Notes: a model not told the origin generated them from the letters alone. A stretch of DNA of 64,000 bases from UBA4312 sp002394635 (GCA_946539765.1 CAMNHO010000004.1:70182-134181); one strand, 5' to 3'; positions 26,911 to 36,149 are shown, counted from the stretch's first letter. Numbers and translations are program-made.

Positions 26911-28464
26911 ATGAACCATTTTACATTGAAAGATAAAGTATTGGCTGTTTTAGAGCCGGATGCGAGCAAACGAGAGCAATGGACACAGACCCTGGATTTA
27001 TTTCCTGTTTCTGCATGTTCTTGTGTGCAAGCCTTTGTATCTAAAATACAGCAGTATAAAACCGAAAATAAAAAAGTAATGGTTGCCGGGGATTATGATA
27101 CAGATGGCATACTGGCAACCACAATTATGGTAAAAGGCTTACGAAAATACGGCCTGGAATGCGGTTTCTATATTCCGGACCGGATCCGGGAAGGATATGG
27201 TCTGCATGAACAAACCGTCAAGCTGGTCAGTCAGAAAGGATATCACAGTATCATTACCGTGGATAACGGAGTAAAAGCTTTTCCGGCCCTTGAGCTGGCC
27301 CATCGTCTGGGGATCGAGACAATCGTAACCGATCACCATACCCTGGAACAGGAGGTCCCGTGTGATCTTCTGGTTCATCCCACGTTAATGGAAGATTCTT
27401 TCCATACGTTATGTGGTGCTGGTGTTGCCTATGAATGTATGCGAGCTCTAGGGATGGATACCACGGATATGTTGGAACTGGCGGCGATTGCCAGCATCGG
27501 AGACATGATGATCGTGACCGGTCAGACCCGGGCTTTGATCCAACAGGGGCTGAAATCGTTAAATCATACACACAATCACCATATCTTTGAATTAGCTAGT
27601 GACAGAGAATTGAATGAAGTCAGTGTAGCATTTCAGGTTGTACCGAAGCTCAATGCGATTGGCCGGCTGAGCAACCTGGCTAATGTCAATAATGTCGTAC
27701 GATATTTTCTGACGGAGGATCTTCGCGATATAGTGGCTTTCCGTAATCAGATTACCGAAGTGAATAATTTACGAAAGCGATTAAGTGATGAAATGCTCAA
27801 ACATGCCAGAACAAAATGTTATGCCAATGAAGATGTTCTATTGATAATGGATCCAAGTTATCATGAAGGAATTATTGGGCTGGTTGCCGGATCTCTTTGT
27901 TCTCAAACCGGCAAACCAGTCATCATTATGACAAAGACACCGGAAGGATACAAGGCTAGTATGCGGGCCCCGGATGGATTTGACTGTATGGATTTTTTAG
28001 GACAGTATCCATCCTATGTCGCTTATGGAGGACATAAACAGGCCGCCGGCTTTACCGTGTCTTTGAACGAATATGAGATGTTTCGCGGTTATGTTCGCAA
28101 AAGAGCTATGTCTTATCAATGGGAACCTGTTCCATTCTCTTCTTTACCAATTTGTATGGAGGAATTATCCATTGAAGCCATAGAGAGCCTGGATGAATTA
28201 CGCCCTTTCGGTCCTGGATTTATCTGTCCACACTTTGAATTGAAGCATCCGGATATCAAATCATTTTATATGTTTCAAAACGGAAAACATGGAAAATATA
28301 CATTAAGTAATGGAATCCAGTGTATGCGTTTCAATCAGTCGGAGGCGGACAGACAGAATGCCAATCGTTCGGTATCCAGTTTTATCGGAAATCTGCAGGT
28401 GAGTGAATACCGTTCAAAAAAGCAGGCAACTTTCATTATAGAGCAAACAAAATATGATGAATGA
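26911..28464 (+). CDS. recJ: Single-strand DNA exonuclease RecJ (short form)
   Basis: 5'-3' single-strand-specific DNA exonuclease for recombination and mismatch repair. The DHH domain has GDYDTDGILATT (metal-binding aspartates) and TDHH. The DHHA1 domain has GIIGLVAGSL and YGGHKQAAGF. An OB-like C-terminus follows (FGPGFICPHFEL). At 517 residues it is shorter than many Firmicutes RecJ proteins, because the extra C-terminal domain is absent. ATG 26911 is the only sensible start, as the next methionines fall within the DHH core. No ribosome site precedes it. Confidence 0.88.
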   Translation: MNHFTLKDKVLAVLEPDASKREQWTQTLDLFPVSACSCVQAFVSKIQQYKTENKKVMVAGDYDTDGILATTIMVKGLRKYGLECGFYIPDRIREGYGLHEQTVKLVSQKGYHSIITVDNGVKAFPALELAHRLGIETIVTDHHTLEQEVPCDLLVHPTLMEDSFHTLCGAGVAYECMRALGMDTTDMLELAAIASIGDMMIVTGQTRALIQQGLKSLNHTHNHHIFELASDRELNEVSVAFQVVPKLNAIGRLSNLANVNNVVRYFLTEDLRDIVAFRNQITEVNNLRKRLSDEMLKHARTKCYANEDVLLIMDPSYHEGIIGLVAGSLCSQTGKPVIIMTKTPEGYKASMRAPDGFDCMDFLGQYPSYVAYGGHKQAAGFTVSLNEYEMFRGYVRKRAMSYQWEPVPFSSLPICMEELSIEAIESLDELRPFGPGFICPHFELKHPDIKSFYMFQNGKHGKYTLSNGIQCMRFNQSEADRQNANRSVSSFIGNLQVSEYRSKKQATFIIEQTKYDE

Positions 28465-28525
28465 AATCTTTAAATTATAAAGTTGATATTGTAAAATAAC
28501 AATATGATAGAAAGAGGCTCAACTT

Positions 28526-29047
28526 ATGGATATTAAAGAACACATTGCTAGTATTGAAGGCTTTCCAAAAGAAGGAATCATTTTTAGAGATGTAACTCCG
28601 GTTCTGCAGGATCCGGAATGTTTACACTATGTTACCAAGGAGCTTGCTGCTTTTGCCGAAAAACAAGGAGCGGACATCGTTCTTGGACCGGAAGCACGAG
28701 GTTTTATGTTTGGTGTGCCGGTAGCTTTGGAAGCGAATCTCCCGTTTGCACCAGTTCGTAAACCAGGTAAACTGCCTAGAGCTGTATTTACACAGACATA
28801 TGATCTGGAATATGGACAGGATACTTTATGTATTCATACCGATGCAATCAAGCCGGGACAGAAGGTCATTATTGTGGATGACTTATTGGCAACCGGTGGT
28901 ACAGTTGGAGCCATGATCAAAATGGTCGAAAAGATGCAAGGCATCGTTGTTGGGTGTGCCTTTGTCATCGAACTGGATGATTTACACGGAAGAGATCGTT
29001 TAGGTAATGTTGAAATTTGTGCATTAACGCATTACAAAGGAGAATAA
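28526..29047 (+). CDS. apt: Adenine phosphoribosyltransferase
   Basis: Purine salvage enzyme converting adenine and PRPP to AMP and pyrophosphate. The 173-residue sequence has the family start IEGFPKEGIIFRDVTP, the substrate loop GPEARGFMFG and RKPGKLP, and the PRPP-binding motif IIVDDLLATGGT. ATG 28526 follows AGAAAGAGG. It lies 31 bases upstream of the (p)ppGpp synthetase gene; the apt-rel order is common in Firmicutes and probably reflects one transcript. Confidence 0.96.
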   Translation: MDIKEHIASIEGFPKEGIIFRDVTPVLQDPECLHYVTKELAAFAEKQGADIVLGPEARGFMFGVPVALEANLPFAPVRKPGKLPRAVFTQTYDLEYGQDTLCIHTDAIKPGQKVIIVDDLLATGGTVGAMIKMVEKMQGIVVGCAFVIELDDLHGRDRLGNVEICALTHYKGE

Positions 29048-29078
29048 TCTTTAAAAACAAGAAAAGAAAGGAGGGATT

Positions 29079-31280
29079 ATGATGTCTAGTAAAGCGGAAG
29101 TTACTTATGAACAATGCATGGAACACGTTAAACAGTACATTCATAATCCCGACAATATTCAACTGATTCAGGATGCCTATGAATTTGCCAAGGATAAACA
29201 TGAGGGACAGTTTCGAAAGAGCGGTCAGCCCTATGTTACTCATTGTATACAGGTAGCCGATACGTTAGCACAAATGCCTTGCGGCCCGTCAACGATTGCG
29301 GCCGGTTTTTTACATGATACGGTGGAAGACTGCTGTGATGTAACGGAACAGACGATTACAGATCTTTTCGGTGAGGAAATTTCCATGCTGGTCAGCGCGG
29401 TAACCAAAATCGGTAAGATCAAATTACAGGATGAGGAAGATTATCAGGCCAGCAACCATCGGAAACTATTTATTGCAATGGCAAAAGATATACGAGTCAT
29501 CTATATTAAATTGGCAGACCGTCTGCATAATATGCGGACACTGCAGTACATGCGGCCAGATAAACAAAAACGGATATCCAGAGAAACGCTGAGTGTTTAT
29601 GCACCAATTGCGCATCGTCTAGGTATGAATGAGATAAAGAGTGAACTAGAAGATCTATCTTTCAAATATCTGCATCCGATCCAGTATGAAGAAATCAAAG
29701 AACTGGTAAAGAAAAGGGAAAGCGAAAGAGACGAACAGGTACAGGTGATGATCAAGGATATCCAAACAATTTTGGATACGTATCACATTCCTCTGCGCAT
29801 ATTTGGCCGTAGCAAGCATTTTTATTCCATCTATAAGAAGATGACCCAGAAAAACAAGCGTTTTGAAGAAATCCTGGATTTGTACGCTATACGTATTGTT
29901 ACGGATTCGGTTGTTCATTGTTATGAAATTCTAGGGTATATTCATGCGACATACCGGCCGATCCCGGGACGATTCAAAGATTATATCGCTATGCCAAAGG
30001 CAAATCTATATCAATCTTTGCATACCACCATTGTAGAGGCTGCTCACGGAAATATCTTTGAGATACAGATCCGTACAGAGCAGATGGATGAAGTTGCTGA
30101 ACGTGGTGTTGCAGCACACTGGAAATATAAGGAATCCAGTGGAAATGAAAATCGGCAAAAAGACATTGAGGATTCATTGGCCTGGTTCCGTGATTTTTCA
30201 TTAATGACGGATGAAGATAGTACCGATGCCAAAGAGTATATGAATGTTTTACAAAGAGATATCTTTGAAGCAAATGTATACTGTTTGACACCAAGGGGAC
30301 GTGTTATCACCTTGCCACCGGATTCTACACCTATTGATTTTGCCTATCGTATTCATACTGATGTCGGACATAAAACTGTCGGAGCCAAGATAAACGGAGC
30401 GATAGCGCCTTTGAATACGCCATTGCACAATGGTGATGTTGTTGAGATCTTGACAAATAATCATTCACAGGGACCAAGTGCAGACTGGATCAAAATCGTT
30501 AAAAGCGGTCATGCCCGTAACAAGATCCGTTCCTTCCTTCAAAAGAAGGACAGGGAAAACCGAAAAGAGGAAATAAAGCAGGGCCAGCAAATGCTGGAAA
30601 ACGAATTCCATCGTCTGAATCTGGATGAAAAACTTTTGGATCCAAAGCGGGTGGAGTCGATCATAGGGTCTTTATCTTTTAAGAATCTGGATGATTTTTA
30701 TATTGGGATTGCCAAGAAAAGAGTGTCGATCCAAGCTGTTGTCGAGCGTTTGGCGAAGAATCAACCGAAAAGCCTGGCTGATGAAGAAATCATCAAGATG
30801 TATAATAAGTCCGGAGCGCGCTATGCCTCCAGAAATGAATCCGGTGTAATAGTACCTGGAATTGATTCTATTCAGGTGAGCCTGGCTAATTGTTGTTCAC
30901 CAATTCCCGGAGACGATATTATCGGGTATATTTCACAAGGACACGGAGTCAAGGTACATCGTATGGAATGTCCGAATATATCCAGGGAAGCCAAGCGTCT
31001 TATTCCGGTACAATGGGCCATTGATGTAGATGACCATATGTATGATGTGAGGCTGACCATTTATAGTGATGATCGTACGTATTTGCTCAGTGATATTATC
31101 ACGATTGTCCAACAATATAATGCGACATTAAAGCATGTGGATTCCGGCATTGACAGCAACAGCCTGACAGCGACGACGCATTTGGATCTGTCCGTTCGAA
31201 ATGCCGAACACTTACGAATGATCATGGTGAATCTAAAAAAGATCCGCAGTATCCACAGCGTGGAACGCGTTACAAAATAA
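29079..31280 (+). CDS. rel: Bifunctional (p)ppGpp synthetase/hydrolase (Rel)
   Basis: Long RelA/SpoT homologue controlling the stringent response. The order is: HD hydrolase domain with its histidine and HD motif (THCIQVAD, FLHDTVED, about 55-90), synthetase domain (GRFKDYIAMPKANLYQSLHTT, about 300-325), TGS domain (PRGRVITLPPDSTPIDFAY), and a C-terminal ACT domain. The intact HDxxED motif implies an active hydrolase, so it should be bifunctional. Two adjacent ATGs (29079, 29082) follow AAGGAGGG. The second has better spacing, a two-base-pair-step difference of one codon. Confidence 0.95.
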   Translation: MMSSKAEVTYEQCMEHVKQYIHNPDNIQLIQDAYEFAKDKHEGQFRKSGQPYVTHCIQVADTLAQMPCGPSTIAAGFLHDTVEDCCDVTEQTITDLFGEEISMLVSAVTKIGKIKLQDEEDYQASNHRKLFIAMAKDIRVIYIKLADRLHNMRTLQYMRPDKQKRISRETLSVYAPIAHRLGMNEIKSELEDLSFKYLHPIQYEEIKELVKKRESERDEQVQVMIKDIQTILDTYHIPLRIFGRSKHFYSIYKKMTQKNKRFEEILDLYAIRIVTDSVVHCYEILGYIHATYRPIPGRFKDYIAMPKANLYQSLHTTIVEAAHGNIFEIQIRTEQMDEVAERGVAAHWKYKESSGNENRQKDIEDSLAWFRDFSLMTDEDSTDAKEYMNVLQRDIFEANVYCLTPRGRVITLPPDSTPIDFAYRIHTDVGHKTVGAKINGAIAPLNTPLHNGDVVEILTNNHSQGPSADWIKIVKSGHARNKIRSFLQKKDRENRKEEIKQGQQMLENEFHRLNLDEKLLDPKRVESIIGSLSFKNLDDFYIGIAKKRVSIQAVVERLAKNQPKSLADEEIIKMYNKSGARYASRNESGVIVPGIDSIQVSLANCCSPIPGDDIIGYISQGHGVKVHRMECPNISREAKRLIPVQWAIDVDDHMYDVRLTIYSDDRTYLLSDIITIVQQYNATLKHVDSGIDSNSLTATTHLDLSVRNAEHLRMIMVNLKKIRSIHSVERVTK

Positions 31281-31316
31281 AACAGACAGAAGGATTGGAA
31301 TTCTGTCTGTTTTTGC
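31281..31316. terminator. Bidirectional terminator between rel and the DUF218 gene
   Basis: Perfect eleven-base-pair stem AACAGACAGAA/TTCTGTCTGTT with a nine-base loop. TTTTG follows on the plus strand and an A-run precedes it, giving a T-run on the minus strand. Confidence 0.9.
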
Positions 31317-31350
31317 GTTTATATAGGATAAAAAAGGAAGCATAAATCAA

Positions 31351-31899
31351 TCAATCGTTGTGCTTCTTTCTTTTCTGGAGCTCTATCTTAATAAATACGA
31401 TTCGCGAAAGGATTTCGCGAAAGACGTGTTTCAGGCGATGTTCCGGATACCATGCGGCACTATAATCTGTAAAGAACCGGGAGGCAATCGCACAGGCGCG
31501 CCGGGCATGGGTCCCGCTGGTCAAGATCAATACACTATGATCTTGGATGATTTCCTTGGAAAAGGTAAAGTTTTCAAAGGTATTCGTTGAGCGGGTTTCA
31601 CAAAGGATGGGAATATTGATTTGGGAAAGAATGTATCTTTCCATTTCCTTGGATTCCACATATTGATTTTTAACAGCTCCACCTGTAATGACAAGCGTAT
31701 TGTAAGCCTTCCGGTTGTATTGATCGATGGCAAGCTGGCATCGCTTGATCTGGCTGGTACGCATGGAGCCATCATCGTGACAAGGACATCCCAGCAGCAA
31801 AGCATAGTCATACGTTTTCTTTCGCCTTGGTATCGGTGGGAAATAGTATCGATAGATGGCCGCCGGAACCAGAACGACCACAAGCAAAACAAGGATCAT
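31351..31899 (-). CDS. YdcF/DUF218-family membrane-anchored protein
   Basis: A 182-residue DUF218 protein with one N-terminal membrane segment (about 1-20). The family core is visible: DYALLLGCPCHDDGSMRTSQIKR, TLVITGGAVKNQYVES and TRSTNTFENFTFSKEI. DUF218 members include the SanA and ElyC envelope proteins, but the biochemical role of this one is unknown. Its start overlaps the stop of the upstream tmcAL gene by four bases (ATGA), so it is co-translated with it. Confidence 0.8.
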   Translation of the reverse strand: MILVLLVVVLVPAAIYRYYFPPIPRRKKTYDYALLLGCPCHDDGSMRTSQIKRCQLAIDQYNRKAYNTLVITGGAVKNQYVESKEMERYILSQINIPILCETRSTNTFENFTFSKEIIQDHSVLILTSGTHARRACAIASRFFTDYSAAWYPEHRLKHVFREILSRIVFIKIELQKRKKHND

Positions 31900-32894
31900 A
31901 TACGGATCACCGCCTGTGTCTGGACGGGTTCGGATAATACGCTGTTATACAAAGCCAGCGACTTTAAGTGTACGTTCTGGTAAAAAGGCGGAAGATCTTT
32001 AAATCGTACACAGGGCCTTACGTTGGCCTGTTTTAACAGCTTTTGTCCCTGCGCATTCATTCCCAAAGGGATCAGCTGATGAAAATGCTTCTCTTTCATC
32101 GCATCCTTTTTGATCTGTAGAAGGATCATCATGCATGTTCTTCGGATCCTGGCTCTGGAATAGCTCTTTGTCACACATGCTTGAAGAAAGTCTTCCCATG
32201 TATTCTTTTCCTTTGCGAAATGGATCAGACGGGCCTCGATGCCTTCCGTAACGAGATGAAACCGCTGCAGATCTTCCCGGTCTGTCAATAATAGAGCATT
32301 TCTTAAAAATGGATAATAAGAATTCCAGTTCTGATCCTTCAGGAAAACAGGGTCTTTTATGTCCCCATCCAGTATTTTTTTTCGTAGGGATGTAGCGCTT
32401 TCATACTGGGGTTGTCTTTGAAAGAGAACCGGTTGAATCTTATATTTTTGACATAATTGAATGTATTCTACTGCTAATATATCGTTGGGTCTCAAATCCA
32501 TTTGTTTATTAACAGCTAAACTCTTCGAGGCATCTTTCTGTATGTGCTTTGTCCGATCGATCATCGATTGCAGGAACAGCAAGTCATTGGACTCGGAACC
32601 AAAACATAAACCGTCAATGGGGATACAGGCCAGAGACTCCATGGCATGTTGCGCAAAATAAGCGGCGCTTTGACAGGAAAAACAAGCTGGAAGCTCCAAT
32701 ACAAGATCGGCGCCCGTCTGCAAAGCCAACCTGGTTTTATCAGCCGGCAGCAGGATACTTGGAAGACCTCTTTGTGTAAAATACGATGAGGTGATGACAA
32801 CCAGCGCATCACATTGTTGTTTGGCCTGGCGGATCAAATATTGATGTCCTTTGTGAAAAGGATTGAATTCTGCAATAATTCCATAGACTTTCAT
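31896..32894 (-). CDS. tmcAL: tRNA(Met) cytidine acetate ligase TmcAL (YlbM)
   Basis: Enzyme that acetylates the wobble cytidine of elongator tRNA-Met using acetate and ATP. The N-terminus shows the nucleotidyltransferase motif GIIAEFNPFHKGHQYLI, then TSSYFTQRGLPS and ADLVLELP, all conserved in this family. At 332 residues it is shorter than the roughly 400-residue Bacillus protein. ATG 32894 (MKVYGIIAEFN) is chosen over an in-frame TTG at 32912. No Shine-Dalgarno is visible, and a TACACT -10-like hexamer ends six bases before the ATG. Confidence 0.87.
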   Translation of the reverse strand: MKVYGIIAEFNPFHKGHQYLIRQAKQQCDALVVITSSYFTQRGLPSILLPADKTRLALQTGADLVLELPACFSCQSAAYFAQHAMESLACIPIDGLCFGSESNDLLFLQSMIDRTKHIQKDASKSLAVNKQMDLRPNDILAVEYIQLCQKYKIQPVLFQRQPQYESATSLRKKILDGDIKDPVFLKDQNWNSYYPFLRNALLLTDREDLQRFHLVTEGIEARLIHFAKEKNTWEDFLQACVTKSYSRARIRRTCMMILLQIKKDAMKEKHFHQLIPLGMNAQGQKLLKQANVRPCVRFKDLPPFYQNVHLKSLALYNSVLSEPVQTQAVIRI

Positions 32895-32937
32895 AAATCT
32901 AGTGTAACACAATTGTGCAAAGATATATCAATTAAAC

Positions 32938-32966
32938 TTGTTCCTGAAAAGTATTAGTAGTAAAAT
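32938..32966 (+). promoter_or_regulatory. Probable pyk promoter
   Basis: TTGTTC, 17-bp spacer, TAAAAT. The -35 is weak and the -10 is good. Confidence 0.5.
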
Positions 32967-33019
32967 ATAGTGGATTTCTGCATTTTTAAATAAATGAATG
33001 CAGAAAGAGGGAGGAAACA

Positions 33020-34435
33020 ATGAGAAAAACAAAAATTATATGTACGTTGGGACCATCAACGGAAGATGAAGAAACCTTACGTAAATTAATTCATGCGGGG
33101 ATGAATGTGGCTCGTTTTAACTTTTCACATGGTACCCACGAACAACATAAAGACAAGTTTAAAAAAATTATAAAGTTACGCAGAGAAATGGATAAACCTA
33201 TTGCGACATTATTAGATACAAAAGGACCGGAAATTCGTTGTCAGGATTTTGAAAACGGAAAAGTTGAATTAGAGGAGGGCCAGACCTTTACTTTGACGAC
33301 TCGTGAAATAATGGGAAATAAAGATATCGTATCGGTTACATATAAAAATCTTCCAAACGATGTTGAAGCGGGGGGAACGATCTTGATCGATGATGGCTTG
33401 ATTGAATTGATGATCGACAGTATTGAAGACACGGAAATTATCTGTACGGTGATCAACGGTGGAGAAGTATCCAACCATAAAGGAATCAATGTACCAAACA
33501 CTGATCTTTCTATGCCATTTATCAGTGAGAAGGATCGGAAAGATATCGAATTCGGTTGTGATTTAGGATTTGAATTTATTGCGGCGTCTTTTACACGGAC
33601 TGCTGCAGATATCGAAGAGATACGAGCCATCTTAAACAAGAAACAGAGCCGTATGCAGATCATTGCCAAAATTGAGAGTATTCAAGGTGTCAACAATATT
33701 GAAGAAATCTTGCAGGTGGCAGATGGCGTTATGGTAGCCAGAGGAGACTTGGGTGTAGAGGTTCCTCTAGAGGATGTGCCTATTCTGCAAAAGAAGATCA
33801 TTCGTCAGGCAGATTCCATGGGGAAAATCGTAGTGACTGCTACCCAGATGCTGGATTCCATGATCCACCATCCTAGACCTACGCGTGCAGAAGCAACCGA
33901 TGTAGCCAATGCTATATATGATGGAACTACAGCTATCATGCTTTCCGGGGAAACAGCTGCCGGACAATACCCGATTGAAGCTGTAAAAACCATGGATCGC
34001 ATTGCCTGCAGAGCTGAATCATCCATCGACTACAAAAGAAGGATCCTGCAATCCATTACCGGTGAATGCGTAGATATTACAACGGCTATCAGTCATGCGA
34101 CATGTACAGTGGCAGAGGATGTATGTGCCAAAGCCGTTATCGTGGTAACGATTTCCGGCTTTACGGCAAGGCAGATTTCTCATTATCGGCCAACCTGCCC
34201 GATTGTAGCTTGCTCGATCCGCGAATCGACAGCAGCGCAGATGAATTTACTGTTTGATGTCCAACCGTTATTGATTCCATTGGAAGATAAGGAAGAACTG
34301 CTGTTCAGCGCTGCTATTTCCGCTGCCAAAAAAGCCGGGTATGTAGAAAAAGGAGATAAAGTTGTTCTTTCTGCCGGGGTTCCTTTAGGATGTTCGGGAA
34401 ACACGAATATGATTCGTGTAATGGAAGTAGAATAA
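33020..34435 (+). CDS. pyk: Pyruvate kinase
   Basis: Last step of glycolysis: phosphoenolpyruvate plus ADP to pyruvate plus ATP. The sequence has the start RKTKIICTLGPS, the ARFNFSHG block, LDTKGPEIR, the catalytic lysine region IAKIESIQG, the metal and substrate region VARGDLGVE, and MLDSMIHHPRPTRAEATDVANAI. The length of 471 residues fits the compact form without the extra C-terminal PEP-utiliser domain of Bacillus and Staphylococcus enzymes. ATG 33020 follows GAGGGAGGAAAC. It is monocistronic, with its own promoter and terminator. Confidence 0.97.
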   Translation: MRKTKIICTLGPSTEDEETLRKLIHAGMNVARFNFSHGTHEQHKDKFKKIIKLRREMDKPIATLLDTKGPEIRCQDFENGKVELEEGQTFTLTTREIMGNKDIVSVTYKNLPNDVEAGGTILIDDGLIELMIDSIEDTEIICTVINGGEVSNHKGINVPNTDLSMPFISEKDRKDIEFGCDLGFEFIAASFTRTAADIEEIRAILNKKQSRMQIIAKIESIQGVNNIEEILQVADGVMVARGDLGVEVPLEDVPILQKKIIRQADSMGKIVVTATQMLDSMIHHPRPTRAEATDVANAIYDGTTAIMLSGETAAGQYPIEAVKTMDRIACRAESSIDYKRRILQSITGECVDITTAISHATCTVAEDVCAKAVIVVTISGFTARQISHYRPTCPIVACSIRESTAAQMNLLFDVQPLLIPLEDKEELLFSAAISAAKKAGYVEKGDKVVLSAGVPLGCSGNTNMIRVMEVE

Positions 34436-34472
34436 AGCGTTTTATCATTAGAGGAAAGGCGAAAAAAGTTAA

Positions 34473-34500
34473 AAGAACGGTATAAACCAGTTCTTCTATT
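34473..34500 (+). terminator. Intrinsic terminator after pyk
   Basis: Stem AAGAACGGT/ACCAGTTCTT with one bulged T, followed by the T-rich CTATTATT. Confidence 0.65.
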
Positions 34501-34501
34501 A

Positions 34502-34530
34502 TTGACATTCGTCATAGCTTTTATTATAAT
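34502..34530 (+). promoter_or_regulatory. Full-consensus sigma-A promoter for yceD-rpmF
   Basis: Perfect TTGACA, 17-bp spacer, perfect TATAAT. The predicted start site near 34537 excludes the ATG at 34536 as the yceD start and supports GTG 34557. Confidence 0.88.
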
Positions 34531-34556
34531 ATCAAATGCGACATGAGGTGAAGATC

Positions 34557-35072
34557 GTGAAATTTACGAAAACAGATTTCTGTCAATCCAGAAATGGAGT
34601 CATTACAATTGATGAATACCTTGCGATTGAAGAAAACGATCTGCTTCATCATACTCAAGTCAAGTCCATTCCAGAAGTGCATGTTACCGGCACTTTACAG
34701 TTTGACGGAACTGCTTTAGTATTTTCGGATTTGGAAATGGACGGTGTGATGATCGTTCCGGATTCTATTACTTCAGAAGATATTGAAGTGGTATTTGACA
34801 CTGAGTCGCAATCAACGTATTCTTTTGTTTCCTTGGATAGATTGGAGACAGAAGATGATGAAATCATTGTGGTAAAAAGAGATACACTGGATCTCAATCC
34901 TGAAATTTTCCAGGCCGTACTTCTGGAAGCGCCGATGAGCATAACGAAGCTGTCACGGGATCAATATCCTAAGGGGGATGGCTGGCAGCTGATTTCAGAT
35001 CAGGATGATAGAGAAGAAGAAATCGATCCACGATGGGCAAAGTTAAGTGAATTCAAACTGGATGATGACTAG
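34557..35072 (+). CDS. yceD: YceD/DUF177-family protein
   Basis: A 171-residue DUF177 protein, the family encoded directly upstream of rpmF in most bacteria and implicated in 23S rRNA accumulation. The central region with VTGTLQFDGTALVFSDLEMDGVM and a C-terminal WAKLSEFKLDDD fits. It is very acidic. The start is GTG 34557, with GAGGTG six bases upstream; an upstream ATG (34536) lies at or before the predicted transcription start. Unlike typical members, I do not see the two paired cysteines of the central CxxC segment. Confidence 0.8.
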   Translation: MKFTKTDFCQSRNGVITIDEYLAIEENDLLHHTQVKSIPEVHVTGTLQFDGTALVFSDLEMDGVMIVPDSITSEDIEVVFDTESQSTYSFVSLDRLETEDDEIIVVKRDTLDLNPEIFQAVLLEAPMSITKLSRDQYPKGDGWQLISDQDDREEEIDPRWAKLSEFKLDDD

Positions 35073-35083
35073 GAGGTGCTAGA

Positions 35084-35254
35084 ATGGCTGTACAACAGAG
35101 AAGAGGATCAAAAACACGTAAGAATAAACGTAGAACTCACTACAAGATTGCAGGACCTACTTTAACTCGCTGTCCTAACTGCGGTGAATATAAAGTGGCT
35201 CACAAAATGTGCTCTTGTGGAGAATACAACGGCAGACAAGTTGTCGAAAAGTAA
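35084..35254 (+). CDS. rpmF: Large ribosomal subunit protein bL32
   Basis: 56-residue bL32. It starts MAVQQRRGSKTRKNKRRTH, and the zinc-ribbon cysteines are present as CPNC (Cys30, Cys33) and CSC (Cys43, Cys45), so this is the zinc-binding (C+) form. ATG 35084 follows AGGAGGTGCTAGA. It lies eleven bases after yceD and shares its strong promoter. The product is small, basic and unmistakable. Confidence 0.97.
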   Translation: MAVQQRRGSKTRKNKRRTHYKIAGPTLTRCPNCGEYKVAHKMCSCGEYNGRQVVEK

Positions 35255-35266
35255 ACGTGGAGATAA

Positions 35267-35318
35267 AAATCGTAATTTGGATCCTTCAGAAAGGATTTAA
35301 CATTGCGGTTTTTTTTTA
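35267..35318 (+). terminator. Intrinsic terminator after rpmF
   Basis: Outer stem AAATCGTAA/TTGCGGTTT (with G-U pairs) enclosing an inner ATCC/GGAT hairpin, then a T9 run. Confidence 0.75.
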
Positions 35319-35357
35319 CTGCATTTATAATAATTGTAGGAATTTTGAGGGATGATT

Positions 35358-36149
35358 ATGAATAAGACATACCGTAATATGATTATTTATGTCGTAATGG
35401 TTTACTTACTTACGACAGTATTATCAATCGTATCCAACCATTTTTCATTAGATCAAACACCAGTTACGACCATTATTATGGCTATTGCGTATTTGATACC
35501 GGCCGGTGTCGCCTTTTTTCTATTGAAGAAGGAACGGCCGAAAGCCAGTCCGCAGGCACTGATTGGTCTGAAGAAAGAAGGCCTTTTACCTTATGGCCTT
35601 TGTGTCGTATTTGTGTTGTTGCATTTCGGATGTAACGGACTGTTCGGAAATATAAAAACGTACGGAGGTTTTTTACAACTGTTGCCTGAGATTCCGTATG
35701 CTTTGGTATTTGGCGGATTGGCTGAAATTGGATGGAGACGTTATCTGCAGCCTAAATTGTTTCGGGCTTTAGGATATGCGGATCTATGGTTCGTATTGAT
35801 TTTTTTGACATTGATCGTAGTATGCTGGTACATTCCGGTATATAGCGTACCTTGGTGCCGTCCGTTCGGAATGAACTGGTTTTTGATTCTTTTACTTCTA
35901 ACAGGTAATACGTTTATGCTGGCAGCAATCCGCATGAGCAGCAAGGGAGCCATCCCTTGTATTCTTGCGCAGACCTTGTTTATGGGAGTTAACCAGGTAT
36001 GGATGGTTTCCAATCATTGGCTGGCCGTAGCTTTCATTTCGATTCTGGAGGTGGCGGCTTCCTTTGGATGCATGGTGTATATCTTTACAAACAAGAAGAA
36101 AAAGAAAACAATGAAGGAACCGGAAATAAAAACTGATATATCCATTTAG
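35358..36149 (+). CDS. CPBP-like membrane protein lacking protease residues
   Basis: A 263-residue protein with about seven membrane segments, related to the CPBP (CAAX protease and bacteriocin-processing) family. The segment FGGLAEIGWRRYLQPKL aligns with motif 1, but the expected EExxxR is AEIGWR (Ala122, Glu123, Arg127). The later histidines are also missing: motif 2 is CWYIP, and motif 3 reads ILAQTLFMGVNQ. It is therefore probably not a protease. ATG 35358 has GAGGG six bases upstream and is preferred to ATG 35352. A TATAAT lies at 35326-35331. Confidence 0.65.
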   Translation: MNKTYRNMIIYVVMVYLLTTVLSIVSNHFSLDQTPVTTIIMAIAYLIPAGVAFFLLKKERPKASPQALIGLKKEGLLPYGLCVVFVLLHFGCNGLFGNIKTYGGFLQLLPEIPYALVFGGLAEIGWRRYLQPKLFRALGYADLWFVLIFLTLIVVCWYIPVYSVPWCRPFGMNWFLILLLLTGNTFMLAAIRMSSKGAIPCILAQTLFMGVNQVWMVSNHWLAVAFISILEVAASFGCMVYIFTNKKKKKTMKEPEIKTDISI

